NCBI GenBank assembly: GCA_050743205.1
Contig: JBOGEA010000047.1
Span: 1-22,278, forward strand
DNA length: 22,278 bases
Direction: 5' to 3'
Origin: JBOGED01 sp050743205
GTDB lineage: Bacteria > Actinomycetota > Nitriliruptoria > Euzebyales > Egibacteraceae
The notes beneath the pieces were generated by a model that ran no database searches, was not told where the DNA came from, and worked only from the letters and a program-made list of their open reading frames with translations. The position numbers and the translations under genes were made by a program. Of this stretch, positions 7,214 through 14,912 are shown piece after piece; positions within the stretch are counted from its first letter, which is position 1, and every line of letters begins with the position of its first letter.

Positions 7214-9154
7214 ATGAAATCTGTGGCGGACGTGCTGTGGACTCCGAGCAGCCAGCAGGTCGAGGCGACGCACCTGCGCCGGTTCATGCGGACCGCGCCG
7301 GGAGCGCCCTCAACGTATGAGGACCTGTGGGCCTGGTCGATCGACGACCTCGAGGGCTTCTGGGCCAAGGTGTGGGCCGACTGCGGGGTGCTCGCCGCTC
7401 GTGGCTGCGATCGGGTCCACGGTGAGCTGCGGATGCCGGGCACCGAGTGGTTCGGCGGGGCTCGGCTCAACTTCGCGGAGAATCTGCTGCGCCGCCGTGA
7501 CGGCCGCGTCGCGATCGTCGGCGCGGGCGAGGGGCGCGACGACGAGTTCGTCACCTACTCGCGGCTGCATCACCTCGTCGCCCGCGCGCGGCAGGGTCTC
7601 GCCCGCCTCGGCGTCGGTGAGGGCGACCGGGTCGCCGGGCTCCTCCCCAACGCGGTCGAGACCGTCGTGCTGGCGCTCGCAGCCGCGGCGCTCGGCGCGG
7701 TGTGGTCGACCTGCTCTCCCGACTTCGGGCCGATGGGCATCGTGGACCGGTTCGGGCAGATCCGCCCGAAGGTGCTCGCCGTAGCCGACGGCTACCGCTA
7801 TAACGGCAGGACCCACCCGCTGCGGGCGAAGATCGACGGGGTGCTTGGTCATATCCAGGGAATCGACCACGTCGTGCTCGTCGACTTCGCCGGCACCGGT
7901 GCCCGGATCGGGCACCCATCGGTCGTCGGCTACGAGTCCCTGCTCGACAACGACGCGAGCGACGTCACCTTCGCGCACCTGGCGCCAGACCACCCGCTGT
8001 ACATCCTGTACAGCTCGGGGACGACCGGCGTGCCGAAGAGCATCGTGCATGGCGCGGGAGGCACCCTGCTCACCCATCTGAAGGAGCACCGCCTCCACGT
8101 CGACCTCCATGCCGGCCAGGACGTGCTGTTCTGGTTCACGACGGCCGGCTGGATGATGTGGAACTGGCTCGTGTCCGCGCTGGCCAGCGAGGTCACGATC
8201 GTCCTGTACGACGGCAGCCCGACCCACCCGGGGCCCGACGTCCTGTGGCGGCTGGCCGAGCGCACCGGCGTGACGCACTTCGGCACCAGCCCGAGGTTCC
8301 TCTCGACCTGCGAGAAGGCCGGTCTCGTCCCGAGCGACGTCGCGGACCTGGGACGGCTGCGCGCGGTGCTGTCCACGGGCTCGCCGTTGAGTCCCGAGCA
8401 GTTCGACTGGGTCTACGGGAATGTCCGGGACGACCTCCCGCTCGCCTCGGTCAGCGGGGGCACCGACCTGATCGGCTGCTTCGCCGGCGCGGTCCCGATC
8501 CTGCCTGTGCGGCGCGGCGAGCTGCAGGCGCGATCGCTGGGGATGGCCGTCGAGGCCTGGAGCGCCTCCGGCGAGCCAGTCGTCGGCGAGAAGGGCGAGC
8601 TGGTCTGCACCCGCCCGTTCCCCTCGATGCCGACGGGGTTCTGGGGTGACCGGGACGGGTCGCGCTACCACGCCGCGTACTTCGCCCAGCGCCCTGGCGT
8701 GTGGACTCACGGCGACTTCATCGAGATCCGGCCCGAGGGCGGGGTCGTGATCTACGGCCGCAGCGACACGACGCTGAACCCGGGCGGCGTGCGGATCGGG
8801 ACGGCCGAGATCTACCGGGCGCTGGAGGGGCTGGACGAGATCGCCGACGCGATCGTCGTCGGCCGCCCCGCGGGCGGTGACGTCGAGGTGGTGCTCTGCG
8901 TCCAACTCGCGGACGGCGCCGAGCTGGACGAGCACCTGCGCCGCCGGATCCGTGCGACGATCCGCGATCGGACCAGCCCCCGCCACGTGCCCCGCCACGT
9001 GTTCGCCGTGCCCGCGATCCCCTACACGGTCAACGGCAAGAAAGTCGAGAAGGCGGTCCTGAAGGTCATCCAGGGCGAGCCGGTCGACAACCGCGACGCC
9101 CTGGCCAACCCCGAATCCCTCGACGCCTACGCCCACCTGACCTTTCCCGACTGA
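7214..9154 (+). CDS. Acetoacetyl-CoA synthetase (acetoacetate--CoA ligase)
   Basis: It activates acetoacetate to acetoacetyl-CoA with ATP and CoA, through an acetoacetyl-adenylate, in the cytoplasm. This feeds ketone-body carbon into acyl-CoA, polyhydroxyalkanoate or mevalonate metabolism. The 646-residue length suits the family. The N-terminus VLWTPSSQQVEATHL and the cap motif WFGGARLNFAENLL (about 79-92) are typical. The AMP-binding P-loop YSSGTTGVPK is at about 266-275, GWMMWNW follows, and the A8-A10 region ends with PYTVNGKKVEKAVLK, with the catalytic Lys at about 609. ATG 7214 is used. GTG 7223 is a real alternative because AGGA at 7211-7214 lies 8 nt before it and the product would start VADVLWTP, as in relatives. 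It is convergent with the SDR gene. Codon use is strongly GC-biased, like core genes. Confidence 0.93.
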   Translation: MKSVADVLWTPSSQQVEATHLRRFMRTAPGAPSTYEDLWAWSIDDLEGFWAKVWADCGVLAARGCDRVHGELRMPGTEWFGGARLNFAENLLRRRDGRVAIVGAGEGRDDEFVTYSRLHHLVARARQGLARLGVGEGDRVAGLLPNAVETVVLALAAAALGAVWSTCSPDFGPMGIVDRFGQIRPKVLAVADGYRYNGRTHPLRAKIDGVLGHIQGIDHVVLVDFAGTGARIGHPSVVGYESLLDNDASDVTFAHLAPDHPLYILYSSGTTGVPKSIVHGAGGTLLTHLKEHRLHVDLHAGQDVLFWFTTAGWMMWNWLVSALASEVTIVLYDGSPTHPGPDVLWRLAERTGVTHFGTSPRFLSTCEKAGLVPSDVADLGRLRAVLSTGSPLSPEQFDWVYGNVRDDLPLASVSGGTDLIGCFAGAVPILPVRRGELQARSLGMAVEAWSASGEPVVGEKGELVCTRPFPSMPTGFWGDRDGSRYHAAYFAQRPGVWTHGDFIEIRPEGGVVIYGRSDTTLNPGGVRIGTAEIYRALEGLDEIADAIVVGRPAGGDVEVVLCVQLADGAELDEHLRRRIRATIRDRTSPRHVPRHVFAVPAIPYTVNGKKVEKAVLKVIQGEPVDNRDALANPESLDAYAHLTFPD

Positions 9155-9196
9155 GGCCCCCTGCCCGCCCGATCTCGACGCGCTGCCGCGTCAGTT

Positions 9197-9240
9197 GCAG
9201 CTTTCCGTCAGTTCGAGCCTGTTGCGAAATCTCACGGGCT
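9197..9240. repeat. Solitary end of the MITE-like repeat, inverted
   Basis: GCAGCTTTCCGTCAG..TTCGAGCCTGTTGCGAAATCTCACGGGCT is the reverse complement of the right end of copy A together with its flanking GACGGAAAGCTG motif (151-193), with a few changes. Only one end is present. It abuts the last codons of the SDR gene: the TAG stop (9239-9241) lies at the junction. It may be a remnant left by deletion, or a single-ended insertion. It also fills the gap between two convergent genes. Confidence 0.6.
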
Positions 9241-10018
9241 ACCAGGTCACTGCGCTTGGCCGTCCCTGAGCGCCGTCAACGCAGATGTTGGCGCCATTTA
9301 TCCATGAGGCGCGCTGAGACAGAAGGAAGGTGGTAACGTCGGCGATCTCACCGGCCGTACCGAGTCGTTGAGCGGGAAAGTCACGCCGCTCAAACTCATG
9401 GAACTGTTGTGGTTCTCTCTGGCGATACAGGTCCCAACCGCCTTCAGGTATCAGTATGGACCCCGGGCTCACAGCATTTACTCGGATGCGGTCATTGGCC
9501 AGCTCACGAGCAAGCGCGGAAGCAGCGTAAATCTCAGCGGCCTTCGCCGCACCGTACTGCGCCCTGGGAGCAGGTTTCCACCCAGAGATGGACGAAACAA
9601 TGACGACTGCTCCGCCTCCTCTCCCACGCATTACAGGGACGGCAGCCCGAATCGCTCTGATGGCGTGTCCCACGTTCAGTTCGAAAGTTCGCGACCAGTC
9701 CTCAGGGGTGGAGTTCAAAAGACCGCCACCGAAGGCCGCTCCCACGTTGGCCACGAGCAGATCAACGCCTCCAAGATCACGCACCGACTCCTCGACAAAG
9801 CGCTCTGTCTCACCCGGTTCCAGCACATCAAGGATACAGCCGGACGCACGTCTTCCGACGGCCTCCAAATCCGCGACTGTCTTTTGCACATCGCTGGGCG
9901 TACGACCACAGATGGCGACATCGCAGCCCTCCACGGCAAGCCTCAAAGCCGTCGCGCGGCCAAGCCCCCGACTGCCTCCCGTGACAAGAGCGATCTTGCC
10001 AGTCAACTCAAGATCCAT
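9239..10018 (-). CDS. Short-chain dehydrogenase/reductase (classical SDR)
   Basis: A 259-residue NAD(P)-dependent oxidoreductase of the classical SDR fold, resembling FabG-like 3-oxoacyl reductases. Visible motifs are the cofactor-binding TGGSRGLG (13-20), LVANVG (the NNAG-equivalent, about 88-93), structural Asn115 (ELNVG), catalytic Ser (VSSIS, about 142-143) with Tyr155 and Lys159 (YGAAK), and NAVSPGSI downstream. The Arg after the glycine motif and CGRT suggest NADPH preference, which is inference. The ATG lies directly after the TAA of the regulator gene upstream (TAAATG), so the two are almost certainly co-transcribed and the regulator may control it. Its 3' end abuts a repeat end that supplies the sequence just past its stop. 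The substrate cannot be deduced. Confidence 0.9.
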   Translation of the reverse strand: MDLELTGKIALVTGGSRGLGRATALRLAVEGCDVAICGRTPSDVQKTVADLEAVGRRASGCILDVLEPGETERFVEESVRDLGGVDLLVANVGAAFGGGLLNSTPEDWSRTFELNVGHAIRAIRAAVPVMRGRGGGAVVIVSSISGWKPAPRAQYGAAKAAEIYAASALARELANDRIRVNAVSPGSILIPEGGWDLYRQREPQQFHEFERRDFPAQRLGTAGEIADVTTFLLSQRASWINGANICVDGAQGRPSAVTW

Positions 10019-11389
10019 TTAGCTGATCCCAGGACTCTGCTCAGCGAAGACGCTACGGAACTGCTCCTCCAGGTCTCCGACAGCTGACGCATCGAACCGC
10101 GCCTTGAGGTTTCGAATGAGGCCATGCAGCCGTTCCCTCATGGGGTCGGTCTTTCGGCCGTCAGCGCAGATCATGAGGGATTCATTGATAAGCTGAACAG
10201 CGCCCTCTGGTTCCTTCCCCTGAATCAGCACGTCAGCAACGTCCGCGCGCGCGAGAACGCGGGCGACTGGCCAATCAGCCGCCGCGCGATCACAAAGGTC
10301 GATCGCTTCACGTGAGTACGCTTCCGCGCGCTGAGGCTGCCGCAGCCAGACATAGCAAGTACCAGCATAGAACGGAAGATATGGGCGGTCGAATGAAAAG
10401 ATGCTCGTCGTTGGCGGGGCAGTGACACCGTCGAAGCTCCGCTCGGCCGCAGCCAAGCAGCGCTCTGCTGATCTGCGATCCCTCAAACGTGCGTAGGCAC
10501 GAGCTTCCTGCGCGAAGAGCCGTACCGCGGTGATCGAGCCTGTGGGCGCGGCCATGCGGCCCGCTTGGGCGAACTCGACTGCTGCCCTGGGCTGTCCACG
10601 GTACGTAGCCGCAAGCGCCTGCGTTCCTCGTACCCATGCGGCCAACTCCCCATGAGCCACCTCATCAGCTAGGTGCAGCGCCGCATTCGAATGGGCATCG
10701 ACGACTCCCAGCTCTTCCCCCATGTCAAATGCCACGTGCCCAATCAGAGCACAGAGCCAACCTGCTATGGAGTAAAGTTGGCCACGTTGACGCAATGTAT
10801 GCTTACCGCTCAGGAGTCCGACGACATACCGACGCATGGCGCGCGCATCTTCGAATGCGCGCGCAAGTGGCGTCTGAAGGTAGTCAACGCCAAAGCGGGT
10901 GACTGCGGCATCAAGCTGTTCAAGCGTCCTCATGCCAACATCGGACGCCTCCAGTTGACGGTCGAACTCAAGAGTCTCAAGATAGGCGTGACGCGATGAG
11001 TCTGCTGAGGATTCAGAGCCCACCATTTTGGCATTGCTGAATTTTTTGAGGTCAGGCATCCGCGAAGTCACCGCACAGACAGCAACAGTGGAACCGGCTA
11101 ACCGTAGAAACTCATCACGCTGCATACCGGGAAACCCTACCTGCTGCGCGTACCTGTCAAGAGCGTCCAAGTAGCAGCCGCGGGTGCGGATGTAAGGATC
11201 TGCTTCCCATTTCCGCACCGCACGCTCGCTGGCTCCTATCTCGACTGCCAGGGACAACTGGGTCAGGAGGACTCCTGTGCGCTCATCGACCCACTGCCGG
11301 AGCGCACGCAGTTGTGCCGGAGGCCAGCGCCTTCGCGGCTGATTCTGCCGGTCACTTTGCCGTCCGTTGTGCCGATCTGTCCCAGTCAT
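10019..11389 (-). CDS. HTH (XRE-like) regulator with C-terminal TPR-like region
   Basis: A 456-residue probable transcriptional regulator of the kind common in streptomycetes. Residues about 25-70 contain a helix-turn-helix (LTQLSLAVEIGASERAVRKWE), related to XRE domains. The remainder is alpha-helical with Ala-rich repeats (for example RMRTLEQ..., ALHLADEVAHGELAAWVRGTQALAATYRGQ, AVEFAQAGRMAA, RAEAYSREAIDLCDRA), consistent with TPR-like repeats that bind peptides or partners. ATG 11389 is preferred over an in-frame GTG at 11398. There is no Shine-Dalgarno, and a possible -10 (TACACT) ends about 9 nt upstream, which points to a leaderless or near-leaderless transcript. Its TAA abuts the ATG of the SDR gene. 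The N-terminal about 20 residues are rich in Arg, Asn and Gln and probably disordered. Confidence 0.8.
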   Translation of the reverse strand: MTGTDRHNGRQSDRQNQPRRRWPPAQLRALRQWVDERTGVLLTQLSLAVEIGASERAVRKWEADPYIRTRGCYLDALDRYAQQVGFPGMQRDEFLRLAGSTVAVCAVTSRMPDLKKFSNAKMVGSESSADSSRHAYLETLEFDRQLEASDVGMRTLEQLDAAVTRFGVDYLQTPLARAFEDARAMRRYVVGLLSGKHTLRQRGQLYSIAGWLCALIGHVAFDMGEELGVVDAHSNAALHLADEVAHGELAAWVRGTQALAATYRGQPRAAVEFAQAGRMAAPTGSITAVRLFAQEARAYARLRDRRSAERCLAAAERSFDGVTAPPTTSIFSFDRPYLPFYAGTCYVWLRQPQRAEAYSREAIDLCDRAAADWPVARVLARADVADVLIQGKEPEGAVQLINESLMICADGRKTDPMRERLHGLIRNLKARFDASAVGDLEEQFRSVFAEQSPGIS

Positions 11390-11398
11390 GTGGCGCAC

Positions 11399-11427
11399 AG
11401 TGTACTGGCAAGCACGCGCCCGAAAAA
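11399..11427 (-). promoter_or_regulatory. Candidate promoter of the HTH regulator-SDR operon
   Basis: Reading leftward, TTTTTC (11427-11422) is separated by 17 nt from TACACT (11404-11399), and the ATG follows at 11389. The -10 is good for an actinobacterial housekeeping sigma factor; the -35 is poor. The short distance fits leaderless translation, in keeping with the missing Shine-Dalgarno. Confidence 0.35.
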
Positions 11428-11481
11428 ACGGTGAGCAACCGATGACGCTTCACATCGCCAGCCCCTCCCCAAAGGACGTTC

Positions 11482-11685
11482 ATGACTTGGACGACGGCTA
11501 CTGCGCTGCCCCCGGTGCTGCTGGACAATCAGAACTGGACGTTGTCCACACCCCTGCCACCTGCGTCCGATCCTACGACCCATCGCGCAGTTCGCAGATT
11601 CACCAGTGCGCACGGTGCGCTGCCCATTCCCGGGTACCGCAAGTTATGGACCGGGACCAGTTCTACGAGGTCAAGGGGCCGCTGA
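11482..11685 (+). CDS. Possible small hypothetical protein
   Basis: A 67-codon frame divergent from the HTH regulator. ATG 11482 is preceded by AAAGGA with suitable spacing (about 6 nt), the main point in its favour. The product (MTWTTATALPPVLLDNQNW ... GYRKLWTGTSSTRSRGR) is rich in Thr and Pro and matches no family I know. An overlapping longer frame (to 11873) runs into Arg-Gly repeats from low-complexity DNA, so coding in this area is doubtful. Confidence 0.25.
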   Translation: MTWTTATALPPVLLDNQNWTLSTPLPPASDPTTHRAVRRFTSAHGALPIPGYRKLWTGTSSTRSRGR

Positions 11686-12225
11686 GCGTGGGCGACCGGT
11701 GGCGCAGCCGTGCGTCGATTGCTGCCGTGCGGGGGTGGCTGCTGTGCTCTCCGGTCGCGTGCCGCAGTCCCAGTCCAGGTCGTCCCGTCCGCGGTCGCGG
11801 TCGCGGACGGGGACGAGGACGAGGACGAGGACGAGGACGGAAGGGACGCCTGGTCCGTTTCCACCCGCGATGAGCAGGACTCCGCAGAGCAGACGCGACG
11901 CAGGGCCGCCGTGGGCGCCGCCAATCGGCCCCCGCCCACGCTCCCTACACCCGGCCTGGGCCGGCCCCGCGGCCCAAGACGCCCCGGGGGCGCCTCCCCG
12001 CCCCGCAAAGAGGTGCCCCCGCGCGGCGTCCCCCCAGCTCAACCCGCCCTAATGGCGGCAGTGTTGGGGAACTTTGCCCACCTGGTGGGGCAAAGTTCCC
12101 CAAAGCCTTCCCTCTGATGCCGCGACTCCTCACTGCGTGTCCAGGAGGTCCAGCAGCACGCCTCCCCAACACACGCGAACGCTACCCCCCGTCAGGACGA
12201 TAGGACCTGCTCTTCCCGGGAGGCG
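11686..12225. other. Non-coding, low-complexity intergenic region
   Basis: No gene is supported here, although several frames stay open because of extreme GC. It contains GCGGTC repeats (about 11790-11806), then four ACGAGG hexamers at 11813-11836 with a partial fifth, a Pro/Arg-codon-rich GC block, and the palindrome at 12064-12103. It lies between the possible small ORF and the 3' end of the methyltransferase gene. Confidence 0.5.
12064..12103. repeat. Strong palindrome, possible transcription terminator
   Basis: TTGGGGAACTTTGCCC (12064-12079) pairs perfectly over 16 bp with 12088-12103 around an 8-nt loop. It lies 123 nt beyond the methyltransferase stop. No T-run follows on either strand, so it is either a T-less terminator of the actinobacterial type or another REP-like palindrome. 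Its arm sequence is unrelated to the other hairpins in the window. Confidence 0.6.
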
Positions 12226-12837
12226 TCAGGGGAGGCGGGCGACTCCCTGGACCATCGGCATCAGCCCGCCGCCGGGCAGGGGTGGGGCGAAGCGGTCGAG
12301 CTGGGTGATTTGGAAGCCGGCGGCCTCGATCGCGGGCAGCGTCATGCGATTGAGGTGGCAGCCGGCGGCGACGCGGCACCAGAGGGGATCGAGGCGGTCC
12401 TGGACCCGCCCCATCCGGCCGGCGCCGCGGACATGCTCGAGGAACAGCAACTGCCCGCCAGCGCGGAGCACCCGCGCGATCTCGGCGAGCGCGGCCTCGA
12501 CGTCGCGCACACTGCAGAGCACACACACCGAGACGGCGGCGTCGGCGGCGTGGCGGGCCAGCGGCAGCGCCTCGGCGGGCGCCGCGGCGATCTCGACGGG
12601 AACCCGCGCGTGCTCAGTCCTGATCCGGGCCAGCATGAACCGGCTCGGCTCGGTGACCACCACGCGCTCGACCCCCCGGTAATAGGGCAGGTTCGCGCCC
12701 AGGCCAGCCCCGATCTCCACGACGGTACCGGTGGCATCCCTGAGCAGCTGGGCGCGGTGGCGACCCAGCCAGCCCCGCTCGGCTGGCCCCGTGACCAGAC
12801 GGTAAAGGAGCGGGAACGTCCGCTCGGCCAGGCTCAT
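12226..12837 (-). CDS. Class I SAM-dependent methyltransferase, METTL7-like
   Basis: A 203-residue Rossmann-fold methyltransferase using S-adenosylmethionine. Motif I is VVEIGAGLGANL (about 39-50). The acidic end of the next strand is VVVTEPS, then AEALPL and a post-motif region (VCVLCSVRDVEAALAEIARVLRAGG). The C-terminal block LLFLEHVRG...QDRLDPLWCRVAAGCHLNR with LEAAGF-like IEAAGF is characteristic of the METTL7/UbiE-like group, whose members methylate small thiols or lipids. The substrate here is unknown. The start is ATG 12837 (MSLAERTF); no strong Shine-Dalgarno is seen. A 181-nt spacer full of hairpins separates it from the Cys-motif gene upstream, so it may have its own transcript. Confidence 0.87.
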   Translation of the reverse strand: MSLAERTFPLLYRLVTGPAERGWLGRHRAQLLRDATGTVVEIGAGLGANLPYYRGVERVVVTEPSRFMLARIRTEHARVPVEIAAAPAEALPLARHAADAAVSVCVLCSVRDVEAALAEIARVLRAGGQLLFLEHVRGAGRMGRVQDRLDPLWCRVAAGCHLNRMTLPAIEAAGFQITQLDRFAPPLPGGGLMPMVQGVARLP

Positions 12838-12874
12838 CGCTCGATCATCGCCGTCATGTCTGAGAACTGTCCTT

Positions 12875-13007
12875 GCATGGCCGCCCGCGGCCATGGCTTG
12901 CGGGCGCGGCCATGCAGTTTTCCGTCGCCCACGACGGAAAACTGCGCCCAAGCTGCCGTCTTGCCCACTTGAGCTGCGGCTTTCGCACCGGTTCGGCGGA
13001 AAGCCGC
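12875..13007. repeat. Cluster of three adjacent hairpins
   Basis: Three stem-loops are packed end to end. First, GCATGGCCGCCCGC (12875-12888) pairs with 12900-12915 with a 2-nt bulge. Second, GCAGTTTTCCGTCG (12914-12927), loop CCCA, forms a perfect 14-bp stem with 12932-12945. Third, GCGGCTTTC (12976-12984) pairs with 12999-13007. The middle one matches the architecture of the hairpin at 91-122, and its arm motif recurs at 178-253 and 9197. The cluster sits in the 5' region of the methyltransferase gene. Confidence 0.75.
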
Positions 13008-13018
13008 CATGGGACCAC

Positions 13019-13219
13019 TCAGCGGTTGGGGTCGGGGTGGTCGAGCAGCACGGTGCCGGGGCGCTCGTGGGGTCTGCGGCCGCAGGAGCAGTCGCCGGCC
13101 AGGCCGGCGGCCTTCTTGGCCATGCCGATCGTGGGGAGGATGGTGGTGCCGGGCGGGGTTTCGAGGCGGATCTTGCCACACTCGCCGCACACGACCTGGT
13201 TGCGCTTGGGCTGCTGCAT
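13019..13219 (-). CDS. Small Cys-motif (zinc-ribbon-like) protein
   Basis: A 66-residue protein containing CGECG (about 11-15) and CSCG (about 44-47), which could bind a metal in a small zinc-ribbon-like fold. The rest is Lys/Arg-, Gly- and Pro-rich with no signal peptide. ATG 13219 lies 14 nt after the stop of the TPR protein on the same strand, so it is likely the third gene of the di-haem protein operon. I do not recognise the family, and the role could be nucleic-acid binding or metal handling. Good operon spacing and strong GC third-position bias support it being real. Confidence 0.6.
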   Translation of the reverse strand: MQQPKRNQVVCGECGKIRLETPPGTTILPTIGMAKKAAGLAGDCSCGRRPHERPGTVLLDHPDPNR

Positions 13220-13233
13220 GGGCCCAGTATGCG

Positions 13234-13797
13234 CTACGCACGGGCTTCGGCCAGCAGGCGCTCGACCTCGGCACGGAAGTCGGCGGACAGGTCGCGGCGG
13301 GCGAGCAGCGTCTCCAGCGGCTCGACCGCCTCGGGCGGGTCCGCCCGGCCGTACAGGCGGAGGTTCGCGAGGAACCACAGCGCCTCGGGCCCATCGGGCT
13401 GCCGCGCCAAGCTGGAACCGATGAGCCGCTCGCCCATGTCGACGTCGCCCGCCTCGAACGCGATCCAGCCGGCGTGGGACAGCGCCTCCGCGTTGCGGGG
13501 ATCGCGGTTGAGGACCGCCATGTACTCCGCCAGCGCCCGCTGGTGGTCGCGAGCGTCGAAGTAGCGGTGGGCGAGGCGCAGGCGCACCACGATCGCGTCG
13601 GGCTGGGCCTTGACCAGCCGCTCGAGCCGCGCGATGTCGACCTCGGCGGGGTCCGCCCGTCCCGGTGCGCGCCCGGCCGCCAGGAACCCGCCGACCACCA
13701 GCCCCCCGAGCAGCAGCGCGAGGATGCCGAGCACCCACGGCCGGGGTGATGCCTGATCCCCACCCAGCGGTGGCGCCTCCCGCTCCCGCCCGCTCAC
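13234..13797 (-). CDS. Membrane-anchored TPR protein, CcmI/NrfG-like
   Basis: A 187-residue protein. After an about 18-residue cytoplasmic head it has one transmembrane helix (about 20-42: WVLGILALLLGGLVVGGFLAA), followed by TPR repeats (for example DAIVVRLRLAHRYFDARDHQRALAEYMAVLNRDPRNAEALSHAGWIAFEAGD). Such anchored TPR proteins (the C-terminal half of CcmI, NrfG) hold apocytochrome c during haem attachment. The gene starts with GTG at 13797 inside a GTGA overlap with the stop of the di-haem cytochrome gene, so the two are translationally coupled. A role in maturation or assembly of that cytochrome is a good inference, although generic TPR scaffolding cannot be excluded. Confidence 0.82.
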   Translation of the reverse strand: MSGREREAPPLGGDQASPRPWVLGILALLLGGLVVGGFLAAGRAPGRADPAEVDIARLERLVKAQPDAIVVRLRLAHRYFDARDHQRALAEYMAVLNRDPRNAEALSHAGWIAFEAGDVDMGERLIGSSLARQPDGPEALWFLANLRLYGRADPPEAVEPLETLLARRDLSADFRAEVERLLAEARA

Positions 13798-14867
13798 AGC
13801 GATTTGAGGAACTCGACGATCGCGAGCTGCTCGGCCAGCGTGAAGCCGAACTCGAACCGCTGGCTGTAGAAGGTGACGAGCTGCAGGAGGGCGAGGTCCG
13901 CCGGCTCGTTGCGCAGCGGGGCCTCGCCGGACGGATGACCCAGCAGGCCGTCATGGAAGTACGGCGCGGTGAACCGGAGGCCGCGCAGCACCGGCGTGTT
14001 GAACCCGAGCACTTTGCCGTCGCGTTGGTGCGACGGGTCGATCGGCTCCAGCTCGGGAGCGAGGAACAGCGGGAACATGACGATGTGGAAGTCGTTGTCG
14101 CTGAAGTTGTTCAGCGCGGTGTGGCAGGTGGCGCACGAGATCCGCTCGCCGGGGAAGCTCCGGCCGAACGGGTCACGGCCCCGCGGCAGGTTGAAGAGGG
14201 CCTCGCCACGCTCAGCGAGCGCCGGGTCGAAGTCGGCGCCGGCCACGGCGTCGGGGGCGTCGAGCGTGGCGACGAAGGCCGCGAGCGCGTCCAGCTCCCG
14301 TTGAATGGGCTCCCGCGAGGCCCGCATCTCCAGCGGGGACTGGATCGCCGCCTTCACCGCCGCCTGGATGCACCCGAACCGGCCGTCCCACCCGAACGAG
14401 CCGGGGTCGAGCTGCCGGAGCAGGTGCGGGGTCTGCCTGGGCACGAGCGCGCGATACTCGGTTGGGCCGACGAGGCGGGTCCTGTTGTCGCTGAACGCCG
14501 GTCCGGCGTGGCAGTCCGCGCATGACAGGCGCTGGCCGAAGATGTCCCCGGTCGGGCCCAGGCTCGGCTGCTGGCCCCAATCGTTGCGGCTGGAGAACAG
14601 GCGCCGCCCCTCAGCGATCAGGGCACGCTCCTCGGCCTCTGCCCGCTCTCGCTGCGGCGGGCAGACATCGGCGTTGGCGTCGAACTGTTGAAGGGTCAGC
14701 GGAACGCCGTTGATCGTGCCCGACGCGGCGTACTCGCTGAGCGCCTCGGCGATCACCCGATCCGCCAGCGCTCGGGGGCCACCCAGCGGCGCGGCGAACA
14801 CCGGCACCGCGGCCAGGCCGAGCAGCGCCATGACCACGAGCGGCACCACAGGTGAGCGACGGCGCAT
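13794..14867 (-). CDS. Secreted di-haem c-type cytochrome, MauG/cytochrome c peroxidase family
   Basis: A 357-residue exported haem protein. The N-terminus MRRRSPVV, a hydrophobic core (about 7-24) and VFA-AP form a signal peptide. Two c-type haem sites are visible, CADCH at 116-120 and CATCH at 245-249, in the order and spacing of the bacterial di-haem peroxidase/MauG family. Other family-like stretches are GPTGDIFGQRLS before the first site, WDGRFG and SPLEM (about 160-181), and TPVLRGLRFTAPYFHDG near the end. It probably reduces peroxide or oxidises a substrate outside the membrane. ATG 14867 is chosen because GGGGG lies 5 nt upstream; an upstream ATG at 14891 has no such site. It is the first gene of an operon with the TPR protein (4-nt overlap). 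Confidence 0.9.
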   Translation of the reverse strand: MRRRSPVVPLVVMALLGLAAVPVFAAPLGGPRALADRVIAEALSEYAASGTINGVPLTLQQFDANADVCPPQRERAEAEERALIAEGRRLFSSRNDWGQQPSLGPTGDIFGQRLSCADCHAGPAFSDNRTRLVGPTEYRALVPRQTPHLLRQLDPGSFGWDGRFGCIQAAVKAAIQSPLEMRASREPIQRELDALAAFVATLDAPDAVAGADFDPALAERGEALFNLPRGRDPFGRSFPGERISCATCHTALNNFSDNDFHIVMFPLFLAPELEPIDPSHQRDGKVLGFNTPVLRGLRFTAPYFHDGLLGHPSGEAPLRNEPADLALLQLVTFYSQRFEFGFTLAEQLAIVEFLKSL

Positions 14868-14912
14868 GACGACCCCCGACGATGAGTCCATGAGAGCGGT
14901 TGACGGTACCGC

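Noticed and set aside
7310..9136. 608-codon open frame on the minus strand opposite acetoacetyl-CoA synthetase
   Set aside because: It is a shadow of GC-biased codons in the synthetase gene; the product is Arg/Asp/His/Gln-rich with no domain.
11606..12052. Long plus and minus frames rich in Arg/Gly/Pro around 11.6-12.0 kb
   Set aside because: They come from low-complexity GC repeats (GCGGTC, ACGAGG); all frames are open and none shows a domain.
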